Source: Erythrobacter sp. KY5 (GTDB lineage: Bacteria; Pseudomonadota; Alphaproteobacteria; Sphingomonadales; Sphingomonadaceae). Taken from it: a stretch of 64,000 nucleotides of DNA. Each line of letters opens with the position of its first letter. Positions within the stretch are counted from its first letter, which is position 1. The DNA lies in contig NZ_CP021912.1 in NCBI RefSeq assembly GCF_003264115.1, positions 2,091,001-2,155,000 on the forward strand, given 5' to 3'. Of the stretch, positions 35,664-43,163 are shown piece by piece. Under the pieces are notes generated by a model. That model was not told the DNA's origin, did not search any database, and saw nothing but the letters and a program-made list of their open reading frames with translations. A program made the translations under genes and the position numbers.

Positions 35664-37208
35664 GTGGCTAACATCAGGCACGCGCTCAATGTGAAGCGCG
35701 AAGACGACTTCGCCAAATGGTATCAGGAAGTGATCTCGGCAGCCGATCTCGCCGAGGAATCGGGCGTGCGCGGGTGCATGGTGATCAAGCCGTGGGGCTA
35801 TGGTATCTGGGAGCGGGTTCAGCGCCTGATGGATGATCGGATCAAGGCAGCCGGCATCGCCAACGCATATTTCCCGCTGTTCATTCCGCTCGCCAATTTT
35901 GAGCGGGAGGCCGACCATGTTGACGGCTTTGCCAAGGAAATGGCGGTAGTCACGCATCATCGTCTGATTGCGGACGGCGAGGGCGGCTTGATCCCCGATC
36001 CTGAAGCAAAGCTGGAAGAGCCGCTTGTGGTTCGTCCAACTTCGGAAACGATCATCGGCGATGCGATGGCGCGCTGGATCCAGTCCTGGCGCGATCTGCC
36101 GCTCATGCTCAACCAGTGGGCCAACGTCGTGCGCTGGGAAATGCGCACACGTATGTTCCTGCGCACCTCCGAATTTCTCTGGCAGGAAGGTCACACCGCG
36201 CACGCCACACGCGAAGAGGCGCTTGAAGAAACGCACCGCGCGCTAGAGATGTACCGCGCCTGTGTCGAAGAAGACCTCGCCATGCCCGTGATCGCCGGTG
36301 AAAAGCCCGAGAACGAGCGCTTCCCCGGCGCGGATGAAACCTGGTCGATCGAAGCCATGATGCAGGACGGCAAGGCGCTTCAGGCGGGCACGTCGCATTA
36401 TCTCGGCACCAGTTTCGCGAGTGCGGCTGGGATCCAGTATCAGGACAAGGAAGGCACGCAGCAATTGTGCCACACGACAAGCTGGGGCACGTCCACCCGT
36501 CTTATAGGCGGTGTTGTCATGACGCATGGCGATGACGATGGCTTGCGCGTCCCGCCGCGGATCGCTCCGCATCAGATCGTCATCCTGCCAATGTTGCGCG
36601 ACAAGCCTGAAGATGACGCGGTTCTGGCCTATTGCGAGGAAGTGCGCGCGGCGCTCGCCTCGCAATGGAGCATGGGTGAGCCTGTGCGCGTACTGCTGGA
36701 CAAGTCACCGGGCAAAGCCGCTGCCAAGCGCTGGGCCTGGGTGCGCAAGGGGGCTCCTGTCATTGTCGAAGTCGGTCCGCGCGACATGGACGAAGGCAAG
36801 GTCGCAGTCCTGCGCCGCGATGCCCTGTGGAATCTGGAAAACGGCAAACCCGCCATGGCCTTCACTCCAAAGGGCGAGTTCATCGAAGGCGCTTCGGCGC
36901 TGCTTGAAGATATTCAATCCAGCCTGTTCGATGAAGCGCGCGATCGCCGCGATGCCAACATCACGCGCGGCATTACCGAGTGGCGCGAGGTTCAGGACTT
37001 CTTCAAGTCGAACGGCAAGTATCCAGGCTGGGTCGAGGTCCAATGGGCCAAGCCAAGCGGCGCAGTGCTGGAAAAGGTGGTCGAACAGCTGAAGGCTGAA
37101 AAACTGACCCTACGCAACGTCCCTCGCAATGCCAAGGCGGCGGACGGCACCTGCATCTTCACCGGCGATCCGGCTGTTGAGCGAGTGCTGGTCGCGCGGG
37201 CTTACTGA
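35664..37208 (+). CDS. proS: Proline--tRNA ligase, archaeal/eukaryotic-type
   Basis: A 514-residue class II synthetase. Motif 2 is RWEMRTRMFLRTSEFLWQEG and motif 3 is DDDGLRVPPRIAP. The anticodon domain follows (LDKSPGKAAAKRWAWVRKG), and the chain ends in ARAY, with the C-terminal Tyr typical of the archaeal/eukaryotic (type 3) ProRS. It lacks the INS editing domain found in E. coli-type enzymes and is not the compact mitochondrial-like form common in many alphaproteobacteria. It lies between phaR and rnr on the same strand. Free-standing editing proteins are not seen nearby. Confidence 0.95.
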   Translation: MANIRHALNVKREDDFAKWYQEVISAADLAEESGVRGCMVIKPWGYGIWERVQRLMDDRIKAAGIANAYFPLFIPLANFEREADHVDGFAKEMAVVTHHRLIADGEGGLIPDPEAKLEEPLVVRPTSETIIGDAMARWIQSWRDLPLMLNQWANVVRWEMRTRMFLRTSEFLWQEGHTAHATREEALEETHRALEMYRACVEEDLAMPVIAGEKPENERFPGADETWSIEAMMQDGKALQAGTSHYLGTSFASAAGIQYQDKEGTQQLCHTTSWGTSTRLIGGVVMTHGDDDGLRVPPRIAPHQIVILPMLRDKPEDDAVLAYCEEVRAALASQWSMGEPVRVLLDKSPGKAAAKRWAWVRKGAPVIVEVGPRDMDEGKVAVLRRDALWNLENGKPAMAFTPKGEFIEGASALLEDIQSSLFDEARDRRDANITRGITEWREVQDFFKSNGKYPGWVEVQWAKPSGAVLEKVVEQLKAEKLTLRNVPRNAKAADGTCIFTGDPAVERVLVARAY

Positions 37209-37217
37209 TAGCCAAGC

Positions 37218-37238
37218 CCCTCTGACACGGTTAGAGGG
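37218..37238 (+). promoter_or_regulatory. Hairpin covering the rnr ribosome-binding site
   Basis: CCCTCTGA at 37218-37225 pairs with TTAGAGGG at 37231-37238 around a CACGG loop, an 8-pair stem with one G-T pair. The 3' arm carries the AGAGGG Shine-Dalgarno sequence six bases before the rnr ATG. There is no T tract. Folding would hide the ribosome-binding site, so translation of RNase R could depend on temperature or on a binding factor. Confidence 0.45.
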
Positions 37239-37244
37239 CGTGCA

Positions 37245-39548
37245 ATGGCAAATCGCAAAACCCCGCGCCCTCAGGGCCTGCCCACCAAGAAGCAGGTTCT
37301 TGAGTTCATCCAGACTTCCGACACACCCGCAGGCAAGCGTGAAATCGCGCGCGCTTTCGGTCTGAAAGGGCAGGAGAAGATTGCCCTCAAGAAGCTGCTC
37401 AAGGACATGGCCGAAGAAGGCCTGATCGACGGCAGGAAGACCGCCTATCATCTCATGGGCGGGGTGCCGAAAGTCACGGTGCTGCGCGTGGTCGAGATCG
37501 AGGATGGCGAAGCGATTGCGGTCCCCGACAACTGGTCACCTGATGCGCCGGACAAGCCGCCCCGGCTGACGGTTCGCGAATTGAAAGGACGCGGGGGCAA
37601 GCGTGCAGCAGCGCTGAAGCGCGGCGACCGCGTGCTTTCACGCACTGAGGAGACCGAGCGCGGCTGGGTCGCTTATCCAATCAAGAAGCTGCCTGCCCGC
37701 ACCGAAGGGCTGATGGGCGTGGTGGAGTTGGACGGGTCAGGCAAGCCGTGGCTCGCGCCGGTCGACAAGCGCATCCGTCGCTCAACCCCGATCAGCGATC
37801 TGGGCGGCGCGGAGGAAGGCCAGCTGGTGCTCGCTGAACAGGCCGGGCGATCCGAACGGGCGGGCGTGCGCGTGGTCGAGGTGATCGGCGATCCGCTTGC
37901 TCCAAAGAGCTTTAGCCTGATCGCCATTGCCAAGCATGGCATTCCCCACGTCTTCCCAGAAGGCGTTCACGAGGAATCCCAGCGCGCAGCCGACCTCAAA
38001 CTATCGGACAAGCACCGCGAGGACCTGCGCGATCTGCCCATCGTTGCGATCGACCCTGCCGACGCGCGCGATCACGACGATGCAATCTGGGCCGAGCCTG
38101 ATGGAAAGGGCGGCTTCGACGCTAAGGTCGCGATTGCCGATGTGAGCTTCTACGTCCGTCCGGGCTCAGCGCTTGACAAGGAAGCGAGGAAGCGCGGCAA
38201 TTCTGTCTACTTCCCCGACCGCGTTGTCCCGATGCTGCCGGAGATTCTCTCCGCCGATGTCTGCTCTCTGCGCGAAGGCGAAGACCGCGCAGCGATGGTT
38301 TGCCACTTCCACATCGATGCAGAGGGCAAGGTCGGCAATGTCCGCTTCTCCCGCGCGCTGGTTCGGATTGCTCATGTCATTCCTTACGAGGAAGCGCAGG
38401 CAGCGGTCGATGAAGGCGACCCGCCGCAGTTCCTCACGAACCTGTGGGGTGCGTGGCAATTGCTGGCCAAGGCCCGCGCGGCGCGCGATCCGCTTGAACT
38501 CGAACTGCCAGAGCGCCGTGTGGTCTTGAACGAAGAAGGCCAGATCGCCGAGATCGCCGTTCGCGAAAGGCTCGATGCGCACCGCGTGGTCGAGGATTTC
38601 ATGATCGCGGCCAATGTCGCAGCTGCCAAGGCGCTGGAGGCGAAGACTTCACCAGTGGTCTACCGCGTCCACGAACCGCCGAGCCGCGACAAGCTGATCG
38701 CGCTGCGCGATTACATGGCGACCATGGGCAAGAAGCTCGCGCTGGGTCAGGTGGTGACGCCGGGATTGTTCAACCGCATGCTGAAGGACGTGACCGACGA
38801 GAGCGAGAAGGCGCAGGTCATGGAAGCGGTATTGCGCAGCCAGATGCAGGCCTATTACGGGCCGTCCAATGCCGGACATTTCGGCCTGTCGCTCGGCTCC
38901 TACGCGCACTTTACTTCACCTATTCGCCGGTATGCCGACCTTCTGGTCCACCGCGCACTGGTCGATGCCTACAAGCTGGAGCAGCCCAAACCGCCCGGCT
39001 CGCTGCCGGACTCGACGGGTCTGTCGGACAAGGATCGCAAGTCCTTGCAGGAAGTCGCAGACGCGATCAGCCAGACCGAGCGCCGCGCCATGGAAGCAGA
39101 GCGCGATACGATTGACCGGTATGTCGCCGCTTGGCTTTCGGGCCGCGTGGGCGAGAATTTCGACACACGCATCACCGGGGTGCAGGGCTTCGGCTTTTTC
39201 GCAACCATCGTCGGCCTTGGCGGCGATGGGCTGGTGCCGGTGTCTACTCTTGGCGCAGAGCACTTCCGCCATGATGAGGCAGCACAGACGCTGGTAGGGG
39301 AGCAGACCGGGACGACCTATGCCGCGGGTGATCGACTGACCTTGCAACTGGCCGAGGCGAACCCGCTCACCGGCGCGCTCAAATTCGTGCCGGTGGACGA
39401 AGACGGAAACGCCATCGAAGCACGCGGCAACCGTCCTGCGGCTCGCTATGGTCGTCCGGGCAAACCGCCCAGGAAAGCGGGCAAATTCCAGGTCGGCAAA
39501 CGCGGGCGACCGGGTAACATTCGCCATCAGGGAAGAAAACGGAAATAG
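37245..39548 (+). CDS. rnr: Ribonuclease R
   Basis: A 767-residue 3'-5' exoribonuclease that degrades structured RNA and defective tRNA or rRNA. An N-terminal winged-helix region (IQTSDTPAGKREIARAFGLKG) precedes the cold-shock domains. The RNB catalytic domain has DPADARDHDDAIWAE with the metal-binding aspartates, and FTSPIRRYADLLVHRAL late in the domain. An S1 domain follows (ITGVQGFGFFATIVGLGGDG), then a basic Lys/Arg/Gly tail. The ATG at 37245 is preceded by AGAGGG inside a hairpin. Confidence 0.97.
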   Translation: MANRKTPRPQGLPTKKQVLEFIQTSDTPAGKREIARAFGLKGQEKIALKKLLKDMAEEGLIDGRKTAYHLMGGVPKVTVLRVVEIEDGEAIAVPDNWSPDAPDKPPRLTVRELKGRGGKRAAALKRGDRVLSRTEETERGWVAYPIKKLPARTEGLMGVVELDGSGKPWLAPVDKRIRRSTPISDLGGAEEGQLVLAEQAGRSERAGVRVVEVIGDPLAPKSFSLIAIAKHGIPHVFPEGVHEESQRAADLKLSDKHREDLRDLPIVAIDPADARDHDDAIWAEPDGKGGFDAKVAIADVSFYVRPGSALDKEARKRGNSVYFPDRVVPMLPEILSADVCSLREGEDRAAMVCHFHIDAEGKVGNVRFSRALVRIAHVIPYEEAQAAVDEGDPPQFLTNLWGAWQLLAKARAARDPLELELPERRVVLNEEGQIAEIAVRERLDAHRVVEDFMIAANVAAAKALEAKTSPVVYRVHEPPSRDKLIALRDYMATMGKKLALGQVVTPGLFNRMLKDVTDESEKAQVMEAVLRSQMQAYYGPSNAGHFGLSLGSYAHFTSPIRRYADLLVHRALVDAYKLEQPKPPGSLPDSTGLSDKDRKSLQEVADAISQTERRAMEAERDTIDRYVAAWLSGRVGENFDTRITGVQGFGFFATIVGLGGDGLVPVSTLGAEHFRHDEAAQTLVGEQTGTTYAAGDRLTLQLAEANPLTGALKFVPVDEDGNAIEARGNRPAARYGRPGKPPRKAGKFQVGKRGRPGNIRHQGRKRK

Positions 39549-39600
39549 CTGGCGAAACCTTTGGCTCTCTCAGACGTAAGCGAGGCAAAGGAGAACAATA

Positions 39601-40116
39601 ATCATCAAGCCCGGAACCCAAGTCCCCGCACTCGACCTGCCGCTCACCATCGGTGCGCGCTATGACCTGTCGAAACAAGACCCCGAGACCTTTACGCTCG
39701 TCGTGATGTATCGCGGCAAACACTGCCCGGTCTGCAAGGGCCAGCTGACCGAGCTCGGTTCGAAGCTCGATGAATTCACAAAGCGCGGCATCAACGTAGT
39801 CGCCGCTTCGATGGATTCCGAAGAACGCGCAATGGTTGTCGATCAGGAATGGGAGACGGGCGATGTCCCGCTCGCCTATGACATGAGCGACGAGACCGCC
39901 CGCGAATGGGGGCTGTATATTTCAGAGAAGCGAGAGGGGAGCGAGGAACCCGACAAATTCTCCGAACCGGGCATGTTCCTCGTGCGGCCCGACGGGACGC
40001 TGTATTTCGCAAGCATCCAGAACGCGCCGTTCACGCGCCCCCCGCTCGATGACCTGCTAGAGGGCATCGATTACATCACCAAGAACGATTACCCGACGCG
40101 CGGTACGCTCACTTAA
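39601..40116 (+). CDS. Peroxiredoxin-like AhpC/TSA family protein with non-canonical start
   Basis: A 171-residue thioredoxin-fold peroxidase. The N-terminal strand-turn (KPGTQVPALDLPLTIGARY) and the active-site segment MYRGKHCPVCKGQL are intact, with the peroxidatic cysteine in the usual place. No ATG, GTG or TTG exists in frame before the GTG at 39703, which would remove the first beta strand. A strong AAAGGAGA ribosome-binding sequence at 39587-39594 is followed by ATA-ATC-ATC-AAG. The ATC at 39601 has the best spacing; ATA at 39598 is the alternative. This may be a true AUC/AUA start or a mutated ATG. Confidence 0.8.
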   Translation: MIKPGTQVPALDLPLTIGARYDLSKQDPETFTLVVMYRGKHCPVCKGQLTELGSKLDEFTKRGINVVAASMDSEERAMVVDQEWETGDVPLAYDMSDETAREWGLYISEKREGSEEPDKFSEPGMFLVRPDGTLYFASIQNAPFTRPPLDDLLEGIDYITKNDYPTRGTLT

Positions 40117-40140
40117 GCTGTCCCCGAAGCGCAGAAGACA

Positions 40141-40171
40141 AAAGGCCGGTCACGCTTCGTGATCGGCCTTT
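40141..40171. terminator. Bidirectional terminator overlapping the usp 3' end
   Basis: AAAGGCCGGTCAC pairs with GTGATCGGCCTTT around a short GCTTC loop, a 13-pair stem with A runs on one side and T runs on the other. It lies between the convergent peroxiredoxin and usp genes, so it can serve both. Its right half includes the last codons of usp. Confidence 0.85.
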
Positions 40172-40602
40172 GTTTCGTCGTACCCCTCAGGAATCACATA
40201 AAGCGGGCAGGGGAGCGATCCTGCATTTGCGGCGAAGTGGGTCACCAGAGGGCCGGGCGCACCGCTTGCCGCAGCACCAAGAATCAGTGCAGCGACTTCG
40301 CTATGGCGTTCCAGAAACTCGCTGACGATCTGTGTGCCTTTGCCGATCTTGACCGAAATGGTCGGCATGATGCCGCTTTCCGCCAGCAGATTCCCGGCAA
40401 CCCCGTGCGCGAGAATCTCCGCGCGGTCGCGCGCTTCCTGCTCGATCGTGGCCTGCACCCCGCCAAAAGCGCTGAAATTCTGCTGTGCCACCAGTGCAAG
40501 GATATGCACCGCGCCGCCAACCTGAACCGCACGGCGCGCCGCAAATCGCATCGCCGCGCGCGCTTCGTCGCTTTCGTCCATCACGATCAGGAATGTACGC
40601 AT
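40150..40602 (-). CDS. Universal stress protein family protein
   Basis: A 150-residue single-domain UspA-fold protein. The N-terminal strand TFLIVMDESDEARAAMRFA carries the conserved Asp. The C-terminal part AALILGAAASGAPGPLVTHF is a modified form of the G-x2-G-x9-G(S/T) nucleotide loop, so ATP binding is uncertain. It resembles the sphingomonad USPs next to metabolic genes. Its stop lies within a shared terminator. It is divergent from pdhC, with 176 bases between them. Confidence 0.85.
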   Translation of the reverse strand: MRTFLIVMDESDEARAAMRFAARRAVQVGGAVHILALVAQQNFSAFGGVQATIEQEARDRAEILAHGVAGNLLAESGIMPTISVKIGKGTQIVSEFLERHSEVAALILGAAASGAPGPLVTHFAANAGSLPCPLYVIPEGYDETKADHEA

Positions 40603-40731
40603 TCGTTGCTTTCAGCCCACCCTCAACAAGTGTGTGGTATCCGGCTATTCGCTTCACTTTGCAAGTCGGGCCAACTTCTCAAGGCAGGACTTGCGACATG
40701 CGCACGAGACACTAAACGGGTCGAACGCCCC

Positions 40732-40750
40732 TACGGCACGGCTGGCCGTA
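40732..40750 (+). other. Short hairpin in the pdhC leader
   Basis: TACGGC at 40732-40737 and GCCGTA at 40745-40750 form a six-pair stem with a seven-base loop, ending about 28 bases before the pdhC ATG. It could be an operator or a leader structure. Evidence is limited to the symmetry. Confidence 0.3.
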
Positions 40751-40778
40751 CCGGGCGCATGGGAGTCAAAACGCACAC

Positions 40779-42191
40779 ATGGCAATCGAACTAAAAATGC
40801 CCGCCCTTTCGCCCACGATGGAGGAGGGGACGCTTGCCCGCTGGCTGGTCAAGGTCGGCGACGAAATCGCATCGGGCGACATCATGGCCGAGATCGAGAC
40901 CGACAAGGCGACGATGGAATTTGAAGCTGTGGACGAAGGAACGCTTGCCGCGATCCTCGTCGAGGAAGGCACCGAGAATGTTTCCGTCGGCACCGTTATC
41001 GCGATGCTGGCCGAAGAGGGCGAGGATGTCAGCGATGTGAGCGCACCTTCGGCCGATGCCACCCCTGCGCCAACTCCCGCGCCCACTCCCGAACCCGCTG
41101 CGACCCCCGCTCCCGCGCCTGCCAACTCCAACCACGCCAATGACGACGTGAAGGCCAGCCCGCTAGCGCGCCGGATCGCGGTCAATGAAGGCGTTGACCT
41201 GTCGAGCCTCGAAGGCAGCGGTCCCAAGGGCCGGATCGTGAAATCGGACGTCGAAGCGGCCATCGGAGGCGGAAGCCCCCAGACCGTCGCGCGTTCAAGG
41301 AACCGCGTGATCGCATCGCCACTTGCGCGCAAGCTGGCGGCGGATGCGGGATACACGCTGGGCGAAATCTCCGGTTCAGGTCCGGGTGGCCGGATCATCA
41401 AGGCCGATGTGGACGCCTTCACCCCCGCACCCGCCGCGCCCAAGAAGGACGAGGCCGCGCCTGCACCAGCAGCCGCAAAGCAGCCCGCCAACGATCTCGA
41501 TGCGCCTTACGAGGAGCTCAAGCTCAACAATGTGCGCAAAGTCATCGCGCGCCGCCTGACCGAAGCGAAGCAGACCGTGCCGCATATCTACCTCACGGTC
41601 GATATCCGGCTCGATGCGCTGCTCAAGCTGCGCAGCGAATTGAACGCCGCGCTCGAAGCGGACGGGGTGAAGCTTTCGGTCAACGACCTGATTATCAAGG
41701 CACTGGCCAAGGCGCTCACCCGCGAGCCGCAGTGCAATGTGAGCTTTCAAGGCGATGTGATGCACCAATATTCGCGCGCCGATATCTCGGTCGCGGTGGC
41801 GGCGCCCAGCGGCCTCATCACCCCGATCATCCGCGATGCGGGCCGCAAGAGCCTTGCCGACATCTCCGCCGAGATGAAGGAGCTTGCGGGTAAGGCGCGC
41901 GACGGCAAGCTGCAACCGCACGAATATCAGGGCGGCACGGCCAGCCTGTCCAACCTCGGCATGTTCGGAACCAAACAATTCGACGCGGTCATCAACCCGC
42001 CGCAGGGCATGATCCTCGCCGTGGGCGCAGGCGAAAAGCGGCCCTATGTGGTCGATGACGAACTGACTGTAGCCACGGTGATGAGCGCCACCGGCAGCTT
42101 CGATCACCGCGCGATTGATGGCGTGGACGGGGCGAAACTGATGGATCAACTGCGGACGCTGATCGAGAACCCGATGGGGCTGGTGGTGTGA
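40779..42191 (+). CDS. pdhC: Pyruvate dehydrogenase E2, dihydrolipoamide acetyltransferase
   Basis: A 470-residue E2 component. The lipoyl domain has the lipoate lysine in [13 protein letters not shown] (Lys43). After an Ala/Pro linker come two peripheral-subunit-binding domains, at about 125-163 ([20 protein letters not shown]) and 177-212 ([20 protein letters not shown]). The catalytic domain from about 236 ends with the active-site His in [17 protein letters not shown]. The common form has one E3-binding domain. pdhA and pdhB are not in the window. lpdA, the E3, follows three genes later on the same strand. Confidence 0.93.
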   Translation: MAIELKMPALSPTMEEGTLARWLVKVGDEIASGDIMAEIETDKATMEFEAVDEGTLAAILVEEGTENVSVGTVIAMLAEEGEDVSDVSAPSADATPAPTPAPTPEPAATPAPAPANSNHANDDVKASPLARRIAVNEGVDLSSLEGSGPKGRIVKSDVEAAIGGGSPQTVARSRNRVIASPLARKLAADAGYTLGEISGSGPGGRIIKADVDAFTPAPAAPKKDEAAPAPAAAKQPANDLDAPYEELKLNNVRKVIARRLTEAKQTVPHIYLTVDIRLDALLKLRSELNAALEADGVKLSVNDLIIKALAKALTREPQCNVSFQGDVMHQYSRADISVAVAAPSGLITPIIRDAGRKSLADISAEMKELAGKARDGKLQPHEYQGGTASLSNLGMFGTKQFDAVINPPQGMILAVGAGEKRPYVVDDELTVATVMSATGSFDHRAIDGVDGAKLMDQLRTLIENPMGLVV

Positions 42192-42619
42192 ACCTTGCCC
42201 TGATCGGCAAGGCGGTGATCATCGCGCTTTGCGCGGCGGTGGCGGCTTGGGGGTATGTCGCGTTACTGGGCCTTGTGCAGACCCTTTTGACCGGCGCGCC
42301 GCAATTTGGCCAAGAGGCCGCGCTGACGTCGTTTGGCTTCGCGCTTCTCGGTAGCTTTGCAATCGGGCTGCCGACGGCGTTGCTCACCTACTTTCTATCG
42401 TCGCGCCACCTGATCCATTCTCCGACGACCGTGATGATCACGGGATTGCTGTCCGGGGTGATGCTGATCCTCGCCAGCTTCGTCCTTGGCGGAGAGCGGG
42501 GAATTGTCCTTTTGGGAGTGCCCGCCTTTATCGCCGCGATCACCTTTGCGGTTCTGGGCTGGTACTGGATCCTCAAACCCAAGCGCGACATGATCATGGG
42601 CGGGGCTGTCCTTGGCTGA
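42188..42619 (+). CDS. Hypothetical four-helix membrane protein
   Basis: A 143-residue protein with four hydrophobic segments ([61 protein letters not shown], and [19 protein letters not shown]). I recognise no family. It begins with a GTG that overlaps the pdhC stop (GTGA), and its stop lies inside the next gene's start region, so it is an integral part of the pdhC-thioesterase transcript. Its link to pyruvate metabolism is unknown. Confidence 0.7.
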   Translation: MNLALIGKAVIIALCAAVAAWGYVALLGLVQTLLTGAPQFGQEAALTSFGFALLGSFAIGLPTALLTYFLSSRHLIHSPTTVMITGLLSGVMLILASFVLGGERGIVLLGVPAFIAAITFAVLGWYWILKPKRDMIMGGAVLG

Positions 42620-42986
42620 TCGGCATCTCATGATCCGCGCCACGGCAATGCCGACCGACCTCAATCCCTATGGCGGGGTCTTCGGCGGCTGGCTGATGGC
42701 GCAAATGGCTTTGGGTGCTGGCGCGCTGGCGAGCCGGGTTGGCAAGGGCAAGGCTGTAGTGGTGCACGCGACTGACTTCACTTTTCCCGGCGCGATGCAG
42801 GTTGGCGATGAGCTCAGCGTTTATTGCAAGATCATCGTGCGCGGCAACACTTCGCTGACCATTCAGGCAGAGGGGGTAGGGCGCGAACGCGATGGCGAGG
42901 CGACAACCAAGGTGAGCGCCGGGACATTCAAATTCGTCATGCTCGATGAGAATGATCGACCTCGCCAGGTGGACCGAAACGCATGA
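42612..42986 (+). CDS. Acyl-CoA thioesterase, hotdog fold (YciA-like)
   Basis: A 124-residue single hotdog domain. The sequence TDLNPYGGVFGGWLMAQMALGAGALAS carries the Asn-Gly loop and the helix of YciA-type acyl-CoA hydrolases, with the catalytic acidic residue probably in the HATDFTFPGAMQVGDELSV stretch. It would hydrolyse short- or medium-chain acyl-CoAs. The TTG at 42612 follows GGGCGGGG and overlaps the upstream gene by eight bases; an ATG at 42630 is the alternative. It sits between E2 and E3 of the pyruvate dehydrogenase complex. Confidence 0.82.
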   Translation: MADRHLMIRATAMPTDLNPYGGVFGGWLMAQMALGAGALASRVGKGKAVVVHATDFTFPGAMQVGDELSVYCKIIVRGNTSLTIQAEGVGRERDGEATTKVSAGTFKFVMLDENDRPRQVDRNA

Positions 42987-43121
42987 CAAAAGCCTGTCCT
43001 ACACAGACCGGTTCGTGGCATGCAAAAGTCCATGACGATCAAGAACCCAAGCCCGCGCTTCCTCCGCTTTTCTGCGGGTTTGCGAGCGTGTAGGGACGCT
43101 ACAACTATTTGCCCTTGGACC

Positions 43122-43146
43122 GTGTAACATGCGGTCCATGTTACAC
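43122..43146. promoter_or_regulatory. Perfect palindrome at the lpdA promoter
   Basis: GTGTAACATG, five bases, CATGTTACAC: ten-base perfect arms ending 17 bases before the lpdA ATG. A third partial copy (GTTACATG) follows at 43148-43155. A weak -35-like TTGGAC lies at 43115-43120. The structure looks like a repressor operator overlapping the promoter; the regulator is unknown. Confidence 0.6.
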
Positions 43147-43163
43147 AGTTACATGAGGGATCG

